Origin: Burkholderiales bacterium | GTDB lineage: Bacteria > Pseudomonadota > Gammaproteobacteria > Burkholderiales > Burkholderiaceae_B | DNA: 8,511 nucleotides | Assembly: GCA_005788065.1 (NCBI GenBank) | Contig: SXZD01000303.1 | Location: 1-8,511 of the forward strand | Direction: 5' to 3' | Shown: positions 1 through 6,727 of the stretch, one piece after another | Layout of the letters: every line of letters begins with the position of its first letter | Numbering within the stretch: position 1 is the stretch's first letter | Notes under the pieces: model-generated | What the model was told of the DNA's origin: nothing | The model's database searches: none | Seen by the model: only the letters and a program-made list of their open reading frames with translations | Made by a program: the position numbers and the translations under genes

Positions 1-621
1 AGCCACAGAAAAACGACAACCACTCAATCGACCCTGATCAAGCCCGATGGACGAAGCCTCCAGCGCGACAGCCCTTGCACCCTCGCGTGAAACAGACGCA
101 ATCGCGTTGTGGAGGCTCACGGCATCCGGCGTGGTCAAGCCTGTGTATTCCAGCGCCTCGTCCACAAATCCGGCACCCAGGGTACCGACAACAGCACAAC
201 GTTCGTCAAGGTGGCTCATTGCCTGAGCGATCCAGCGTGTGACCGATGTCTTGCCGTTGGTCCCTGTAACAGCCACCAGACGTGGCAGCGGTGCATCCTG
301 AAAAAGCAGGTCTGCTGCCATCTGGCCTGCATGGGCCGACAGGTTACTGAGCAGATAAATGGCGCATGAACAGTTGTGAGCTGCAGCGGCCATGTCGGGG
401 GTGAACCCCTCTGCCGCTGCAATGATGGCGCCAGGCTGCCGGGCTGCAATTTCGGCCAGGCATGTACGCGGATCAAAACGCTGACCGGGGATGGCAAAGC
501 AGATGTCGCCCTGCTGTACACGGCGATGATCGGACACGCAGCGCAGCGGGGCGGGCGCACCGGCCATCGCTCGCGCGATAGCCTGCACCACCTGCTGCAC
601 ATCCATGTCGCGAATGATCAC
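1..621 (-). CDS. murE: MurE, UDP-MurNAc-tripeptide ligase, N-terminal 207 residues (3' end outside window)
   Basis: Cytoplasmic ATP-dependent ligase that adds the third peptide-stem residue (meso-diaminopimelate in Gram-negatives) to UDP-MurNAc-L-Ala-D-Glu. The visible part holds the N-terminal UDP-substrate domain (about residues 1-110; VSDHRRVQQGDICFAIPG segment at 29-46) and the start of the Mur ligase central domain: ATP-binding P-loop TGTNGKTS at 119-126, TTPD at 163-166 and EASS at 188-191 (EVSS in E. coli). The family is about 490-500 aa, so the rest, including the DNPR amino-acid selectivity motif, lies off the left edge and the choice of diaminopimelate cannot be checked here. I chose the GTG at 621: it overlaps the ftsI stop as GTGA and has AAGGAG 5 nt upstream. 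An in-frame ATG at 606 is the alternative. Last visible gene of the coupled mraZ-rsmH-ftsL-ftsI-murE string. Confidence 0.95.
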   Translation of the reverse strand, partial: MIIRDMDVQQVVQAIARAMAGAPAPLRCVSDHRRVQQGDICFAIPGQRFDPRTCLAEIAARQPGAIIAAAEGFTPDMAAAAHNCSCAIYLLSNLSAHAGQMAADLLFQDAPLPRLVAVTGTNGKTSVTRWIAQAMSHLDERCAVVGTLGAGFVDEALEYTGLTTPDAVSLHNAIASVSREGARAVALEASSIGLDQGRLSGCRFSVA

Positions 622-2354
622 AGGTTCTCCTTGGCTGCTTTTTCGGGAACCATGACAAGCTGCTTGAACGGCGCATCGGGCTGCACCATCAGGTGACGCA
701 GGGAGCCCTGCACCACTTGACTGAAAACAGGCGCAGCGACTTCGCCGCCGTAGTGCCGGCCGGCGCCCGGCTCGTCGATCATGACAGCCACAACCAGACG
801 GGGGTTGGATGCCGGCGCGAAACCCACGAATGACGAGATGTATTTATTGACGTAACGGCCACCCTCTTGCTTGTGAGCCGTACCGGTTTTGCCAGCGACG
901 CGGTAGCCCGGCACCTGCGCCTTGGGCGCAGTGCCGCCGGGGCCTGCTGCCATCTCCAGCATGCGGCGCATGGACTTGGCTGTCTCGGCGCTGAACACCT
1001 GAGTACCCTGTGGCGCAGCGCCCTGCTTCATGAATGTCAGGGGCAACACTTCACCGTTGCCGGTAAACACCGTGTAAGCGCGCGCCATCTGTATGAGGGA
1101 TACCGACATGCCGTGACCATAGGACATGGTGGCCTGCTCGATGGGCTTCCAGGTTTTCCAGGGACGCACACGGCCAGCCACCGCACCGGGGAAAGCCAGG
1201 TTGGGTGTCTGCCCGAAACCCACCTCGGAGAACATGGCCCACATCTCCTGCGGCTCCAGTCTCAAGGCCATTTTGGTGGTGCCCACGTTGCTGGATTTCT
1301 GGATGACTTCTTCGACGGTCAGCGCACCATGCGGATGCGCATCTGAAATGGTGGCGGTGCCAATGGTGATTCGACCTGGCGCACAGTTGATGACAGTGGA
1401 AGGCTTGACCAAACCTGTCTCCAGCGCCAACGCCACCGTGAAAGGCTTCATCGTTGAACCCGGCTCGAACGTGTCGGTGAGCACCCGGTTGCGCAACTGT
1501 GCGCCCGTCAGGCGACTACGGTCATTGGGGTCATAGGTGGGATAGTTCGACAGGGCCAGCACCTCACCGGTGCGGGCATCCACCACCACCACACCGCCAG
1601 CCTTGGCCTTGTGCTCGTCGATGGCGTTGCGCAGCGCAAGGTTGGCGAGATACTGGATCTTCAAATCGATGGACAGTTGCAGATCACGGCCATTGACGGG
1701 GGGCCGCACTTCGCGCAGATCTTCAACGATGCGCCCCAGGCGGTCACGCACCACATTGCGCTCGCCCGGCGTACCGGCGAGTTGTTGCTGGTAGGCCAGC
1801 TCCATACCCTCTTGACCGAGATCTTCGACGTTGGTGAACCCCACCACGTGTGCAATGCCGCTACCCTCCGGGTACTGGCGGCGATATTCCGGCAGACTGC
1901 CCAAACCCTGAATGCGCAATGCTGCAATCTGCTCGGCTGTATCGACCGGAACCTGACGCTTGAGATACACAAAGGTCTTGGTGTCACGAGCGATCTTGTC
2001 CTGCAGCGTCGCCAGATCCATCCCCAGCAAGCGGGCCAGCGAGCTGAGCTGCTGCGGTGACGGCTGGAATTCGCGGGCGTCATACCAGATCGAACGCGCA
2101 GGCAGACTGGAGGCCACCACCACGCCATTGCGGTCGGTGATGCGACCGCGACTGGCCGGCAGCGTGAGCGTGCGCTCCATGCGGATCTTGGCCTGACGAT
2201 GCAGAAAGTCGGTTGCGATCAACTGCAGATACAGCGCGCGAGCCGCCAGCGCACCGAAAGCAGCGAACAGCAGCAACATGACAAAGCGCGAACGCCATGC
2301 TGGCAGCCCCATGCGCAGCAGGTCGGTATCGGAGAAACGAATGGAGCGGCTCAT
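618..2354 (-). CDS. ftsI: FtsI (PBP3), septal peptidoglycan transpeptidase
   Basis: Inner-membrane class B penicillin-binding protein that cross-links septal peptidoglycan in the divisome, with FtsW, FtsQ, FtsL and FtsB as known partners of the family. The protein has 578 aa: a short basic cytoplasmic tail, one membrane segment at about 23-45, the non-catalytic pedestal domain (RGRITDRNG at 69-77), and the transpeptidase domain with all three active-site motifs: STMK at 300-303 (nucleophile Ser300), SSN at 354-356 and KTG at 489-491. Length is normal for the family. The ATG at 2354 overlaps the ftsL stop (ATGA) and is preceded by a strong GGAGGAGG ribosome site lying inside the glycine codons at the end of ftsL. 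The 3' end overlaps the GTG of murE. Intact and presumably essential; identification is secure. Confidence 0.98.
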   Translation of the reverse strand: MSRSIRFSDTDLLRMGLPAWRSRFVMLLLFAAFGALAARALYLQLIATDFLHRQAKIRMERTLTLPASRGRITDRNGVVVASSLPARSIWYDAREFQPSPQQLSSLARLLGMDLATLQDKIARDTKTFVYLKRQVPVDTAEQIAALRIQGLGSLPEYRRQYPEGSGIAHVVGFTNVEDLGQEGMELAYQQQLAGTPGERNVVRDRLGRIVEDLREVRPPVNGRDLQLSIDLKIQYLANLALRNAIDEHKAKAGGVVVVDARTGEVLALSNYPTYDPNDRSRLTGAQLRNRVLTDTFEPGSTMKPFTVALALETGLVKPSTVINCAPGRITIGTATISDAHPHGALTVEEVIQKSSNVGTTKMALRLEPQEMWAMFSEVGFGQTPNLAFPGAVAGRVRPWKTWKPIEQATMSYGHGMSVSLIQMARAYTVFTGNGEVLPLTFMKQGAAPQGTQVFSAETAKSMRRMLEMAAGPGGTAPKAQVPGYRVAGKTGTAHKQEGGRYVNKYISSFVGFAPASNPRLVVAVMIDEPGAGRHYGGEVAAPVFSQVVQGSLRHLMVQPDAPFKQLVMVPEKAAKENL

Positions 2355-2650
2355 TTGCCTCCTCCGCCGACCGATTGTGATTCGAGCGTCTGCATGGACA
2401 GATAACGGGTCTGCGGCGCACCGGGGATTTTCATCCGCAACTGGTTGCGGGCAACCTCTTCAACGCGCAGACCTTTGCTGAGGGTACCCAGCTCGACCTG
2501 CAACTGTGACCATTCGTTCTCAAGCTGGCGCTCAACCTGATTGGAGCGCTCAAGCGCAACAAACAGGGTACGCGAACGATTTTGGGAGCTGATGAGCAAA
2601 AGCGCGCATACAACAATGCCAACCACCAGAAGCAGGTTCAGTCGTCCCAT
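2351..2650 (-). CDS. ftsL: FtsL, cell division protein
   Basis: Small bitopic membrane protein of the FtsQLB divisome complex, which activates FtsWI. At 99 aa it has the expected design: almost no cytoplasmic tail, one membrane helix at about 5-21, then a heptad-like, charged periplasmic region at about 28-70 (ALERSNQVERQLENEWSQLQ) suited to a coiled coil with FtsB. The last residues are a glycine run (VGGGGK). FtsL sequences diverge strongly, so the assignment rests on size, topology and position between rsmH and ftsI rather than on a motif. The start ATG at 2650 lies 2 nt after the rsmH stop, with AAGGTG from the end of rsmH as ribosome site. The stop overlaps the ftsI start. Confidence 0.93.
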   Translation of the reverse strand: MGRLNLLLVVGIVVCALLLISSQNRSRTLFVALERSNQVERQLENEWSQLQVELGTLSKGLRVEEVARNQLRMKIPGAPQTRYLSMQTLESQSVGGGGK

Positions 2651-2652
2651 GT

Positions 2653-3576
2653 TTACACCTTCTCGGCAATACGCAGCGTTGCGGATCGGGCGCGGGGATT
2701 ACGGGCGAGCTCTGCCTCGGACGGTCGGATGCGCGCGATCTTGCGCAGCGTCGGCGCCACCGCGGCGACCGGCAAGCGACGCAGACGGGGGTCTTCGTGG
2801 GCAGACGGACTTGCCTTGCGGTCAATGAACTGCTTGACGATGCGGTCTTCGAGCGAATGAAAGCTGATGACCGCCAACCTGCCGCCGGAACGCAGCAGGC
2901 TGAAGGCCCCATTCAAACCCTGTTCGAGCTGCGCAAGCTCCTGGTTGACGTGAATCCGTAGAGCCTGAAAGGTGCGCGTCGCGGGGTCCTGACCAAGCTC
3001 GCGCGACCGGACCGCTGAAGCCACGATCTCGGCAAGTTCACGTGTGGTGCGGATCGGCCGGTTCTCGCGGCCAGCAACAATCGCTGTTGCAATCTGAAAA
3101 GCAAACCGTTCTTCCCCATAGGTCTTGATTACCTCTGCAAGTTCGCGCACGGTGGCCCGGGCGATAAAGTCGGCGGCGGATTCGCCGCAGGCCGGGTCCA
3201 TGCGCATGTCCAAAGGACCGTCATGCCGGAAACTGAAACCGCGCTGCGGCTGGTCGATTTGAGGGGACGAGACGCCGATGTCCATCATGACCCCATCAAC
3301 CGGCCGGTCGATACGACCGACGAGCAAATCGCCCACATCACCGAAAGCACCTTGTATGCCCGTAAATCGGACATCAGTGATGTCAGCCATTGCCGCACAA
3401 GCCTGCGGATCGCGATCGAACGCGAACAGCCGGGCACCCCCTCCGACACGGGAGAGCAACTCCCGGCTGTGACCGCCGCGCCCGAAGGTGCAATCGACAT
3501 AGACACCATCGCGCCAGAGGGCGAGGTGTTCAACTGTTTCAGACAGAAGAACCGGGATGTGCTCATGTTCACCCAC
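2653..3576 (-). CDS. rsmH: RsmH (MraW), 16S rRNA m4C1402 N4-methyltransferase
   Basis: S-adenosylmethionine-dependent methyltransferase that modifies the N4 of C1402 in 16S rRNA (E. coli numbering), in the P-site of the small subunit. The 307-aa protein carries the family motifs in order: HIPVLLSETV at 6-15, the SAM-binding loop DCTFGRGGHS at 28-37, DRDPQA at 54-59, DIGVSSPQID at 99-108, RGFSF at 112-116, GPLDMRMD at 120-127, SFHSLEDRIVKQF at 238-250, and the C-terminal NPRARSATLR at 293-302. Length matches the family. The start is a GTG 2 nt after the mraZ stop with no recognisable Shine-Dalgarno upstream, so translation probably depends on ribosomes finishing mraZ. Second gene of the dcw operon. 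Confidence 0.98.
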   Translation of the reverse strand: MGEHEHIPVLLSETVEHLALWRDGVYVDCTFGRGGHSRELLSRVGGGARLFAFDRDPQACAAMADITDVRFTGIQGAFGDVGDLLVGRIDRPVDGVMMDIGVSSPQIDQPQRGFSFRHDGPLDMRMDPACGESAADFIARATVRELAEVIKTYGEERFAFQIATAIVAGRENRPIRTTRELAEIVASAVRSRELGQDPATRTFQALRIHVNQELAQLEQGLNGAFSLLRSGGRLAVISFHSLEDRIVKQFIDRKASPSAHEDPRLRRLPVAAVAPTLRKIARIRPSEAELARNPRARSATLRIAEKV

Positions 3577-3578
3577 GG

Positions 3579-4022
3579 TCAGAAAGAGAGATCGGCAGGG
3601 AGATCGAGATCACCAGCCGATGCGGCAGCCAGCAACTGAGCCTCGCGGTCGGCGTGGGTTCTTGCATCCCAGATTTCGAAATTTTTACCCACACCGATCA
3701 GCAGAACGTCGCGGGTGATGTTGGCGTACTCGCGCAACTCGGATGACAACAGGATGCGCCCAGCGGAGTCCAGATCGACATCGACAGCCGAACCGACATA
3801 AAGCCGGCGAATACCGTCCGCGCTTTTGGGCAGAGCCAGCAATTTGTCGCGGAAAGTTTCCCAGACGGCGCGGGGCAGGAGCTGCAGACAGCGGTCCTGA
3901 TGCTTGATGAGCGTAAGAGCACCGCCGCAGTGGTCGGCCAGGGCGTCGCGGTAGCGCTGCGGGACGATCATTCGTCCTTTCGCATCAAGCGCAAGCGCAT
4001 TGGTCCCCTGGAAAATGCCCAC
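3579..4022 (-). CDS. mraZ: MraZ, dcw-operon transcriptional regulator
   Basis: DNA-binding protein of the SpoVT/AbrB-like fold; in E. coli it forms a ring-shaped oligomer, binds TGGGN repeats upstream of its own gene and represses the dcw operon. The 147-aa protein shows the two tandem half-domains with their hallmark turns: DAKGR at 13-17 and DSAGR at 85-89, each followed by a beta-strand and a short basic helix (VPQRYRDAL, LSSELREYA). The start is GTG at 4022 (GTG GGC ATT TTC), preceded by a G-rich but weak ribosome site; no better in-frame start follows, since conserved FQGT comes right after. Operator-like repeats lie just upstream (4030-4074), supporting autoregulation. Length is typical. 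Confidence 0.97.
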   Translation of the reverse strand: MGIFQGTNALALDAKGRMIVPQRYRDALADHCGGALTLIKHQDRCLQLLPRAVWETFRDKLLALPKSADGIRRLYVGSAVDVDLDSAGRILLSSELREYANITRDVLLIGVGKNFEIWDARTHADREAQLLAAASAGDLDLPADLSF

Positions 4023-4029
4023 CCGTAGC

Positions 4030-4074
4030 CCCCACTAAAACCCACAAAACAACACGTTTTCCCACCAGGCGCCA
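4030..4074 (-). promoter_or_regulatory. MraZ operator: five 10-nt-phased TGGGN-like boxes
   Basis: Read on the minus strand, pentamers start exactly every 10 nt: TGGCG (4074-4070), TGGGA (4064-4060), TGTTG (4054-4050), TGGGT (4044-4040) and TGGGG (4034-4030), each separated by 5 nt. Three fit TGGGN exactly and two are degenerate. E. coli MraZ is known to bind three TGGGN repeats with 5-nt spacers, so this is very likely the MraZ binding site. It begins at the last base of the proposed -10 box and covers the start site and leader, a place suited to repression. Confidence 0.85.
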
Positions 4075-4102
4075 CTGTAAACGCCAAACGCGTTGCGGTC
4101 AA
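4074..4102 (-). promoter_or_regulatory. Promoter of the mraZ/dcw operon
   Basis: On the minus strand, TTGACC (4102-4097, 5 of 6 matches to the -35 consensus) is followed by a 17-nt spacer and TACAGT (4079-4074, 4 of 6 matches to the -10 consensus). The predicted start is near 4067, giving a leader of about 45 nt before the mraZ GTG. The MraZ boxes lie directly on and after the start site. Inferred by eye from consensus and position; no transcript data. Confidence 0.7.
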
Positions 4103-4228
4103 GTCGAAAACCGGGAAAAACGTTGTGACAACAAAGACTTAGAAGGGATATTAGAGATCGCCAACAGGAAAAGAGCGAGATAAAATAGGGGCTTACGTGA
4201 GAAACCTCACAAAGGGCGTGAAAAAACG
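4103..4228. other. Non-coding stretch upstream of the mraZ promoter, with two small inverted repeats
   Basis: Upstream part of the 324-nt gap between mraZ (4022) and rnpB (about 4344). It is AT-richer than the surrounding genes. It contains a perfect 11-nt inverted repeat GTTGTGACAAC at 4122-4132, centred near -60 relative to the predicted mraZ start, and a perfect 5-bp hairpin GTGAGAAACCTCAC at 4197-4210. Either might be a regulator site or nothing. An open frame crosses 4035-4403 on the minus strand, but it runs through rnpB and the mraZ control region and has no family features, so I do not call a gene. Confidence 0.5.
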
Positions 4229-4257
4229 AAAAAAAAAGACACCCCGAAAAGGGCAGG
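4229..4257 (-). terminator. Probable rnpB terminator (weak hairpin plus long U-tract)
   Basis: About 90-115 nt beyond the RNase P RNA 3' end, the minus strand carries a short stem (TGCCC with GGGTG, including G-T wobbles, around loop TTTTCG), a TGTC gap and nine consecutive T residues (4237-4229). After CG comes a further T6. The stem is weak, but the U-tract is the longest in the window and points the right way. It would separate rnpB transcription from the dcw operon. Confidence 0.5.
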
Positions 4258-4343
4258 AAAAGCAGCGCTGATCGCGTGCTTGCGCGGACTGGTGCCGGAC
4301 GCCGAGTGGGAGGCGCCAGGCGGGCTGTGGGGCAGCCGTTAAT

Positions 4344-4742
4344 CTCGGAAGCGGACCGATAAGCCGGATTCTGTTCGCCGGCTTGCGCCGGCGTGACAGT
4401 CATTCCTCTGGGACAGCGGTTACCCGCTGCCTCTAGCCACCTACCCGCGCACTCCGGGGGGCTCCATAGTCACCCGAGGGTGATGCGTGCGCCTATTTGG
4501 TGTTGCTCCGGGTGGGGTTTACCTCGCCTGCGAATGTCGCCACTGCAGCGGTGGTCTCTTACACCACCGGTTCGCCCTTGCCTGTACATCCCGGAGGATG
4601 CCATCGGCGGTATGCTTTCTGTTGCACTGTCCGTCGCCTTGGGCCTTTCGGCTTGCTGCGCCTGGCCGTTAGCCAGCACCCTGCCCGCAGGAGTCCGGAC
4701 TTTCCTCTGCAGGGGGCTGCAGCGACTGTCTGGACCACTTCC
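4344..4742 (-). ncRNA. rnpB: RNase P RNA, bacterial type A
   Basis: Catalytic RNA subunit of ribonuclease P, which removes 5' leaders from tRNA precursors. On the minus strand the conserved blocks occur in order: GGAAGTGG at the 5' end (4742-4735), CAGACAGTCGC, GAGGAAAGTCCGGACTCC (helix P4 5' strand), GGCAGGGTGCTGGCTAAC, CAGTGCAACAGA, CCACCCGGAGCAACACC, AAATAGG, GAGGAATGACTGTC, and AGAATCCGGCTTATCGGTCC (P4 3' strand). The last block is followed by CCGCTTCC (4354-4347), which pairs with the 5' end to form P1. The length of about 395 nt is close to E. coli's 377; mature ends are set by the P1 pairing and are good to a few bases. A long GCAA-capped stem sits near the 3' end (4376-4393). Confidence 0.97.
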
Positions 4743-4749
4743 GGAATTG

Positions 4750-4785
4750 AGTATAGCCTCGCACCCTCGATTCGACGAGATTCAA
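4750..4785 (-). promoter_or_regulatory. Promoter of rnpB
   Basis: TATACT (4755-4750, 5 of 6 matches to the -10 consensus) ends 7 nt before the predicted 5' end of the RNA at 4742. No good -35 lies at 16-18 nt; the nearest, TTGAAT (4785-4780), is 24 nt away and overlaps the stop of the upstream DUF3025 gene. The -10 call is firm by position; the -35 is uncertain. Confidence 0.6.
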
Positions 4786-5621
4786 GGGCGTCTTTTGGGG
4801 CGAAAGACTGTTGTGTTGTTGTAAAAATCCGAATCGGCATTGTCTGCACACCAACCCGGAATACCCATCAAAGGTAGGGGTTGCAGATCCTTAGGCGTCT
4901 GCAAATTGCCCTTAACATCATCGGCCAGCCATGCATCCAGACCGTATCTGCGCGCATCTTCGTCCAAACCGTACCAGTCAGCCCAGACCGTTTCATCCAT
5001 CAGCCAGATGCGGACATGAGCACACAGATCAATGCGGGGCTGCTCGAGTTTTTCCAGCATGGCATGCCCTACGACCCACACTTGGGCCTGCGTCTCCCAC
5101 AGGGCTCGATGACGTACAAAAAAGGTTTGCCAGTCATGGTCTACAAGTGCTGCCTGTAGCACAGGGGCGCACGTGACCAGTACCGCCCCGTTTTCATCCA
5201 GCAGCGTCAGCGCGTCTCGACGGCGGGTCCGACCGTTGGAGCCTGCCCGCAATGGGGCAGTGTTGGCAACCCGGTTTGCCGCCTCTATATTGGCGCCAGA
5301 GGATGCAAGCCCCTCAGTGACCTGCAGATGATTGATGACCCGGCGGGTTTTCGGGAAGGCCAGCCACACCAGCGCGTTGTACCAGTCGTGGGCATTATCA
5401 CGGGTCGGCAACTCACCTGTCCGGGCGATATGCTGCTCATAGGCAAGCGCACCGAGGGGCTCTGCCGCGGGCACAGGCTGGATGGCTCTACCGCCTGCTG
5501 AGAGCGGCGCCCCCGCGCCGTCCGCAGGCCAGAAACGCTGAAGGGCCAACGCTACATCAATGGCTGGTCGGTTTTGACGGGCCCAGATGCCCAACGACGC
5601 CAGCCATGGCGACCAGGTCAA
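4782..5621 (-). CDS. DUF3025 family protein, function unknown
   Basis: Recognised as DUF3025, a proteobacterial family with no established reaction. From the start chosen here the protein has 279 aa. Segments I associate with the family are LPTRDNAHDWYNALVW (71-86) followed by FPKTR, RRDALTLLDENGAVL (134-148), a central VGHAMLEKL (184-192), and the C-terminal GIPGWC followed by DFYNNTTVFRP. No signal peptide or membrane helix is visible, so it is probably cytoplasmic. The frame is open up to 5711, but that part overlaps the end of pyrC. I chose TTG at 5621, which overlaps the pyrC TGA (TTGA) and has GGAAG 8 nt upstream; GTG at 5636 is an alternative. It is likely co-transcribed and coupled with pyrC, which says little about its role. 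Its stop lies 40 nt from the rnpB 5' end. Confidence 0.85.
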   Translation of the reverse strand: MTWSPWLASLGIWARQNRPAIDVALALQRFWPADGAGAPLSAGGRAIQPVPAAEPLGALAYEQHIARTGELPTRDNAHDWYNALVWLAFPKTRRVINHLQVTEGLASSGANIEAANRVANTAPLRAGSNGRTRRRDALTLLDENGAVLVTCAPVLQAALVDHDWQTFFVRHRALWETQAQVWVVGHAMLEKLEQPRIDLCAHVRIWLMDETVWADWYGLDEDARRYGLDAWLADDVKGNLQTPKDLQPLPLMGIPGWCADNADSDFYNNTTVFRPKRRP

Positions 5622-6727
5622 TCCACCAGCTTCCACGGCAGGGTCTCGCCTCCGAGGAATGGAACGATGGTTTTGCCGTCGGCAAACGGCAATTCTGCAG
5701 GGACGGTCCACTCCCGCTTCTCCAGCGTGATGCTTCCCTCATTGAGCGGCAAACCGTAGAAGGCCGGACCGTGGAGCGAAGCAAAACCCTCGAGACGATC
5801 AAGCGCACCAGCAAGTTCAAATGCCTGCGCGTACAGCTCCATGGCCACCGGGGCGCTGTAGCAACCTGCGCAACCGCAAGCCATTTCCTTGAGATGCCGT
5901 GCATGTGGTGCGCTGTCGGTCCCCAGAAAGAACTGGGATAGCCCGCTGGTAGCCGCCTGCAGCAGCGCCTTGCGGTGCTCTTCGCGCTTGAGCACGGGCA
6001 GGCAGTACCAATGAGGCTGCAAGCCCCCCTTGAACAGCGCATTGCGGTTGAAAAGCAGATGCTGGGGCGTGATGGTGGCTGCCAGGTTGGGGCGGCCATC
6101 CGATCCCAAACGCGACTCATGGGTGACGTATTGCGCCGCCTGACGCGTGGTGATGTGCTCGAACACCACCCGCAGACCGGGGAAGTCGCGACGCACCGGC
6201 ACCATCACCTCGTCAATGAAAAACGCCTCACGGTCAAACACATCCACATGCGCATCAGTCACTTCGCCGTGCACCAGCAGGGGCAGACCGGTTTTTTCAA
6301 GCGCGGCCAGCGCGGCAGTGCAACGGGCCAGCGTGGACACGCCCGCCTGCGAATTGGTCGTTGCACCGGCGGGGTAAAGCTTCACACCCTGTACGAAAGG
6401 ACTTTCGGCCGCCTTGTAAATCTCCTCTGCTGTTGTCGCATCCGTCAGGTACAAGGTCATCAGCGGCTCGAACTGCATGCCGGCCGGCAAGGCAGCCACT
6501 ATGCGGTCGCGATAGGCATGCGCCATCTCCACTGTCGTGACGGGCGGCTTGAGATTGGGCATGACAATGGCACGCCTGAACTGCTTTGCGGTGGCCGGCA
6601 GCACACAAGCCATGGCCTCGCCATCGCGCAGATGCAGATGCCAGTCGTCGGGGTGCCGGATCGTCAATTGACTGGCGCAAGTGCCCGCGCCCGAAAAGAC
6701 ACCCTGCGAAGAAATGTTAGCCGTCAA
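5618..6727 (-). CDS. pyrC: PyrC, dihydroorotase (class II)
   Basis: Cytoplasmic zinc enzyme of de novo pyrimidine synthesis that interconverts N-carbamoyl-L-aspartate and dihydroorotate. The 369-aa amidohydrolase TIM barrel shows all metal ligands: HLH at 30-32 in DWHLHLRDG, the lysine to be carboxylated (Lys116 in GVKLYPAGATTNS), His153 (VHGEVTD), His191 (FEHITTRQA) and Asp271 (GTDSAPHARH). The CGCAGC segment at 284-289 is typical of the E. coli-like class. The E. coli enzyme is 348 aa; the extra length is an N-terminal tail of about 20 residues before the first conserved strand. The start is a TTG at 6727, with AAGGA 6 nt upstream and an in-frame stop just above, so no earlier start exists. 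A five-codon mini-ORF overlaps this start. Divergent from the amidotransferase gene; DUF3025 follows with a 4-nt overlap. Confidence 0.97.
   Translation of the reverse strand: MTANISSQGVFSGAGTCASQLTIRHPDDWHLHLRDGEAMACVLPATAKQFRRAIVMPNLKPPVTTVEMAHAYRDRIVAALPAGMQFEPLMTLYLTDATTAEEIYKAAESPFVQGVKLYPAGATTNSQAGVSTLARCTAALAALEKTGLPLLVHGEVTDAHVDVFDREAFFIDEVMVPVRRDFPGLRVVFEHITTRQAAQYVTHESRLGSDGRPNLAATITPQHLLFNRNALFKGGLQPHWYCLPVLKREEHRKALLQAATSGLSQFFLGTDSAPHARHLKEMACGCAGCYSAPVAMELYAQAFELAGALDRLEGFASLHGPAFYGLPLNEGSITLEKREWTVPAELPFADGKTIVPFLGGETLPWKLVD

Noticed and set aside
867..1536. Plus-strand open frames antisense to ftsI
   Set aside because: FtsI is intact with all active-site motifs on the other strand; these frames show no domain or start signal.
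4197..4210. GTGAG-AAAC-CTCAC hairpin as a terminator
   Set aside because: Only a 5-bp stem and no U-tract follows on either strand; left as an unexplained small inverted repeat.
4316..4345. GGCTG-CCCCA-CAGCC hairpin just past the rnpB 3' end as terminator
   Set aside because: Not followed by T residues; the hairpin plus T9 tract at 4229-4257 is the better candidate.
4035..4403. Minus-strand open frame of 122 codons in the mraZ-rnpB gap
   Set aside because: It runs through the 3' part of rnpB, the poly-T tract, the mraZ promoter and the MraZ boxes. The product is a low-complexity mix with no family features.
4393..4877. Several open frames on both strands inside the RNase P RNA
   Set aside because: They lie within a clear structural RNA gene and have no ribosome sites or recognisable domains.
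5622..5711. N-terminal extension of the DUF3025 frame
   Set aside because: It lies entirely within the pyrC 3' end, is rich in Arg and Cys unlike the rest, and does not resemble the family; the TTG or GTG starts near the pyrC stop fit better.
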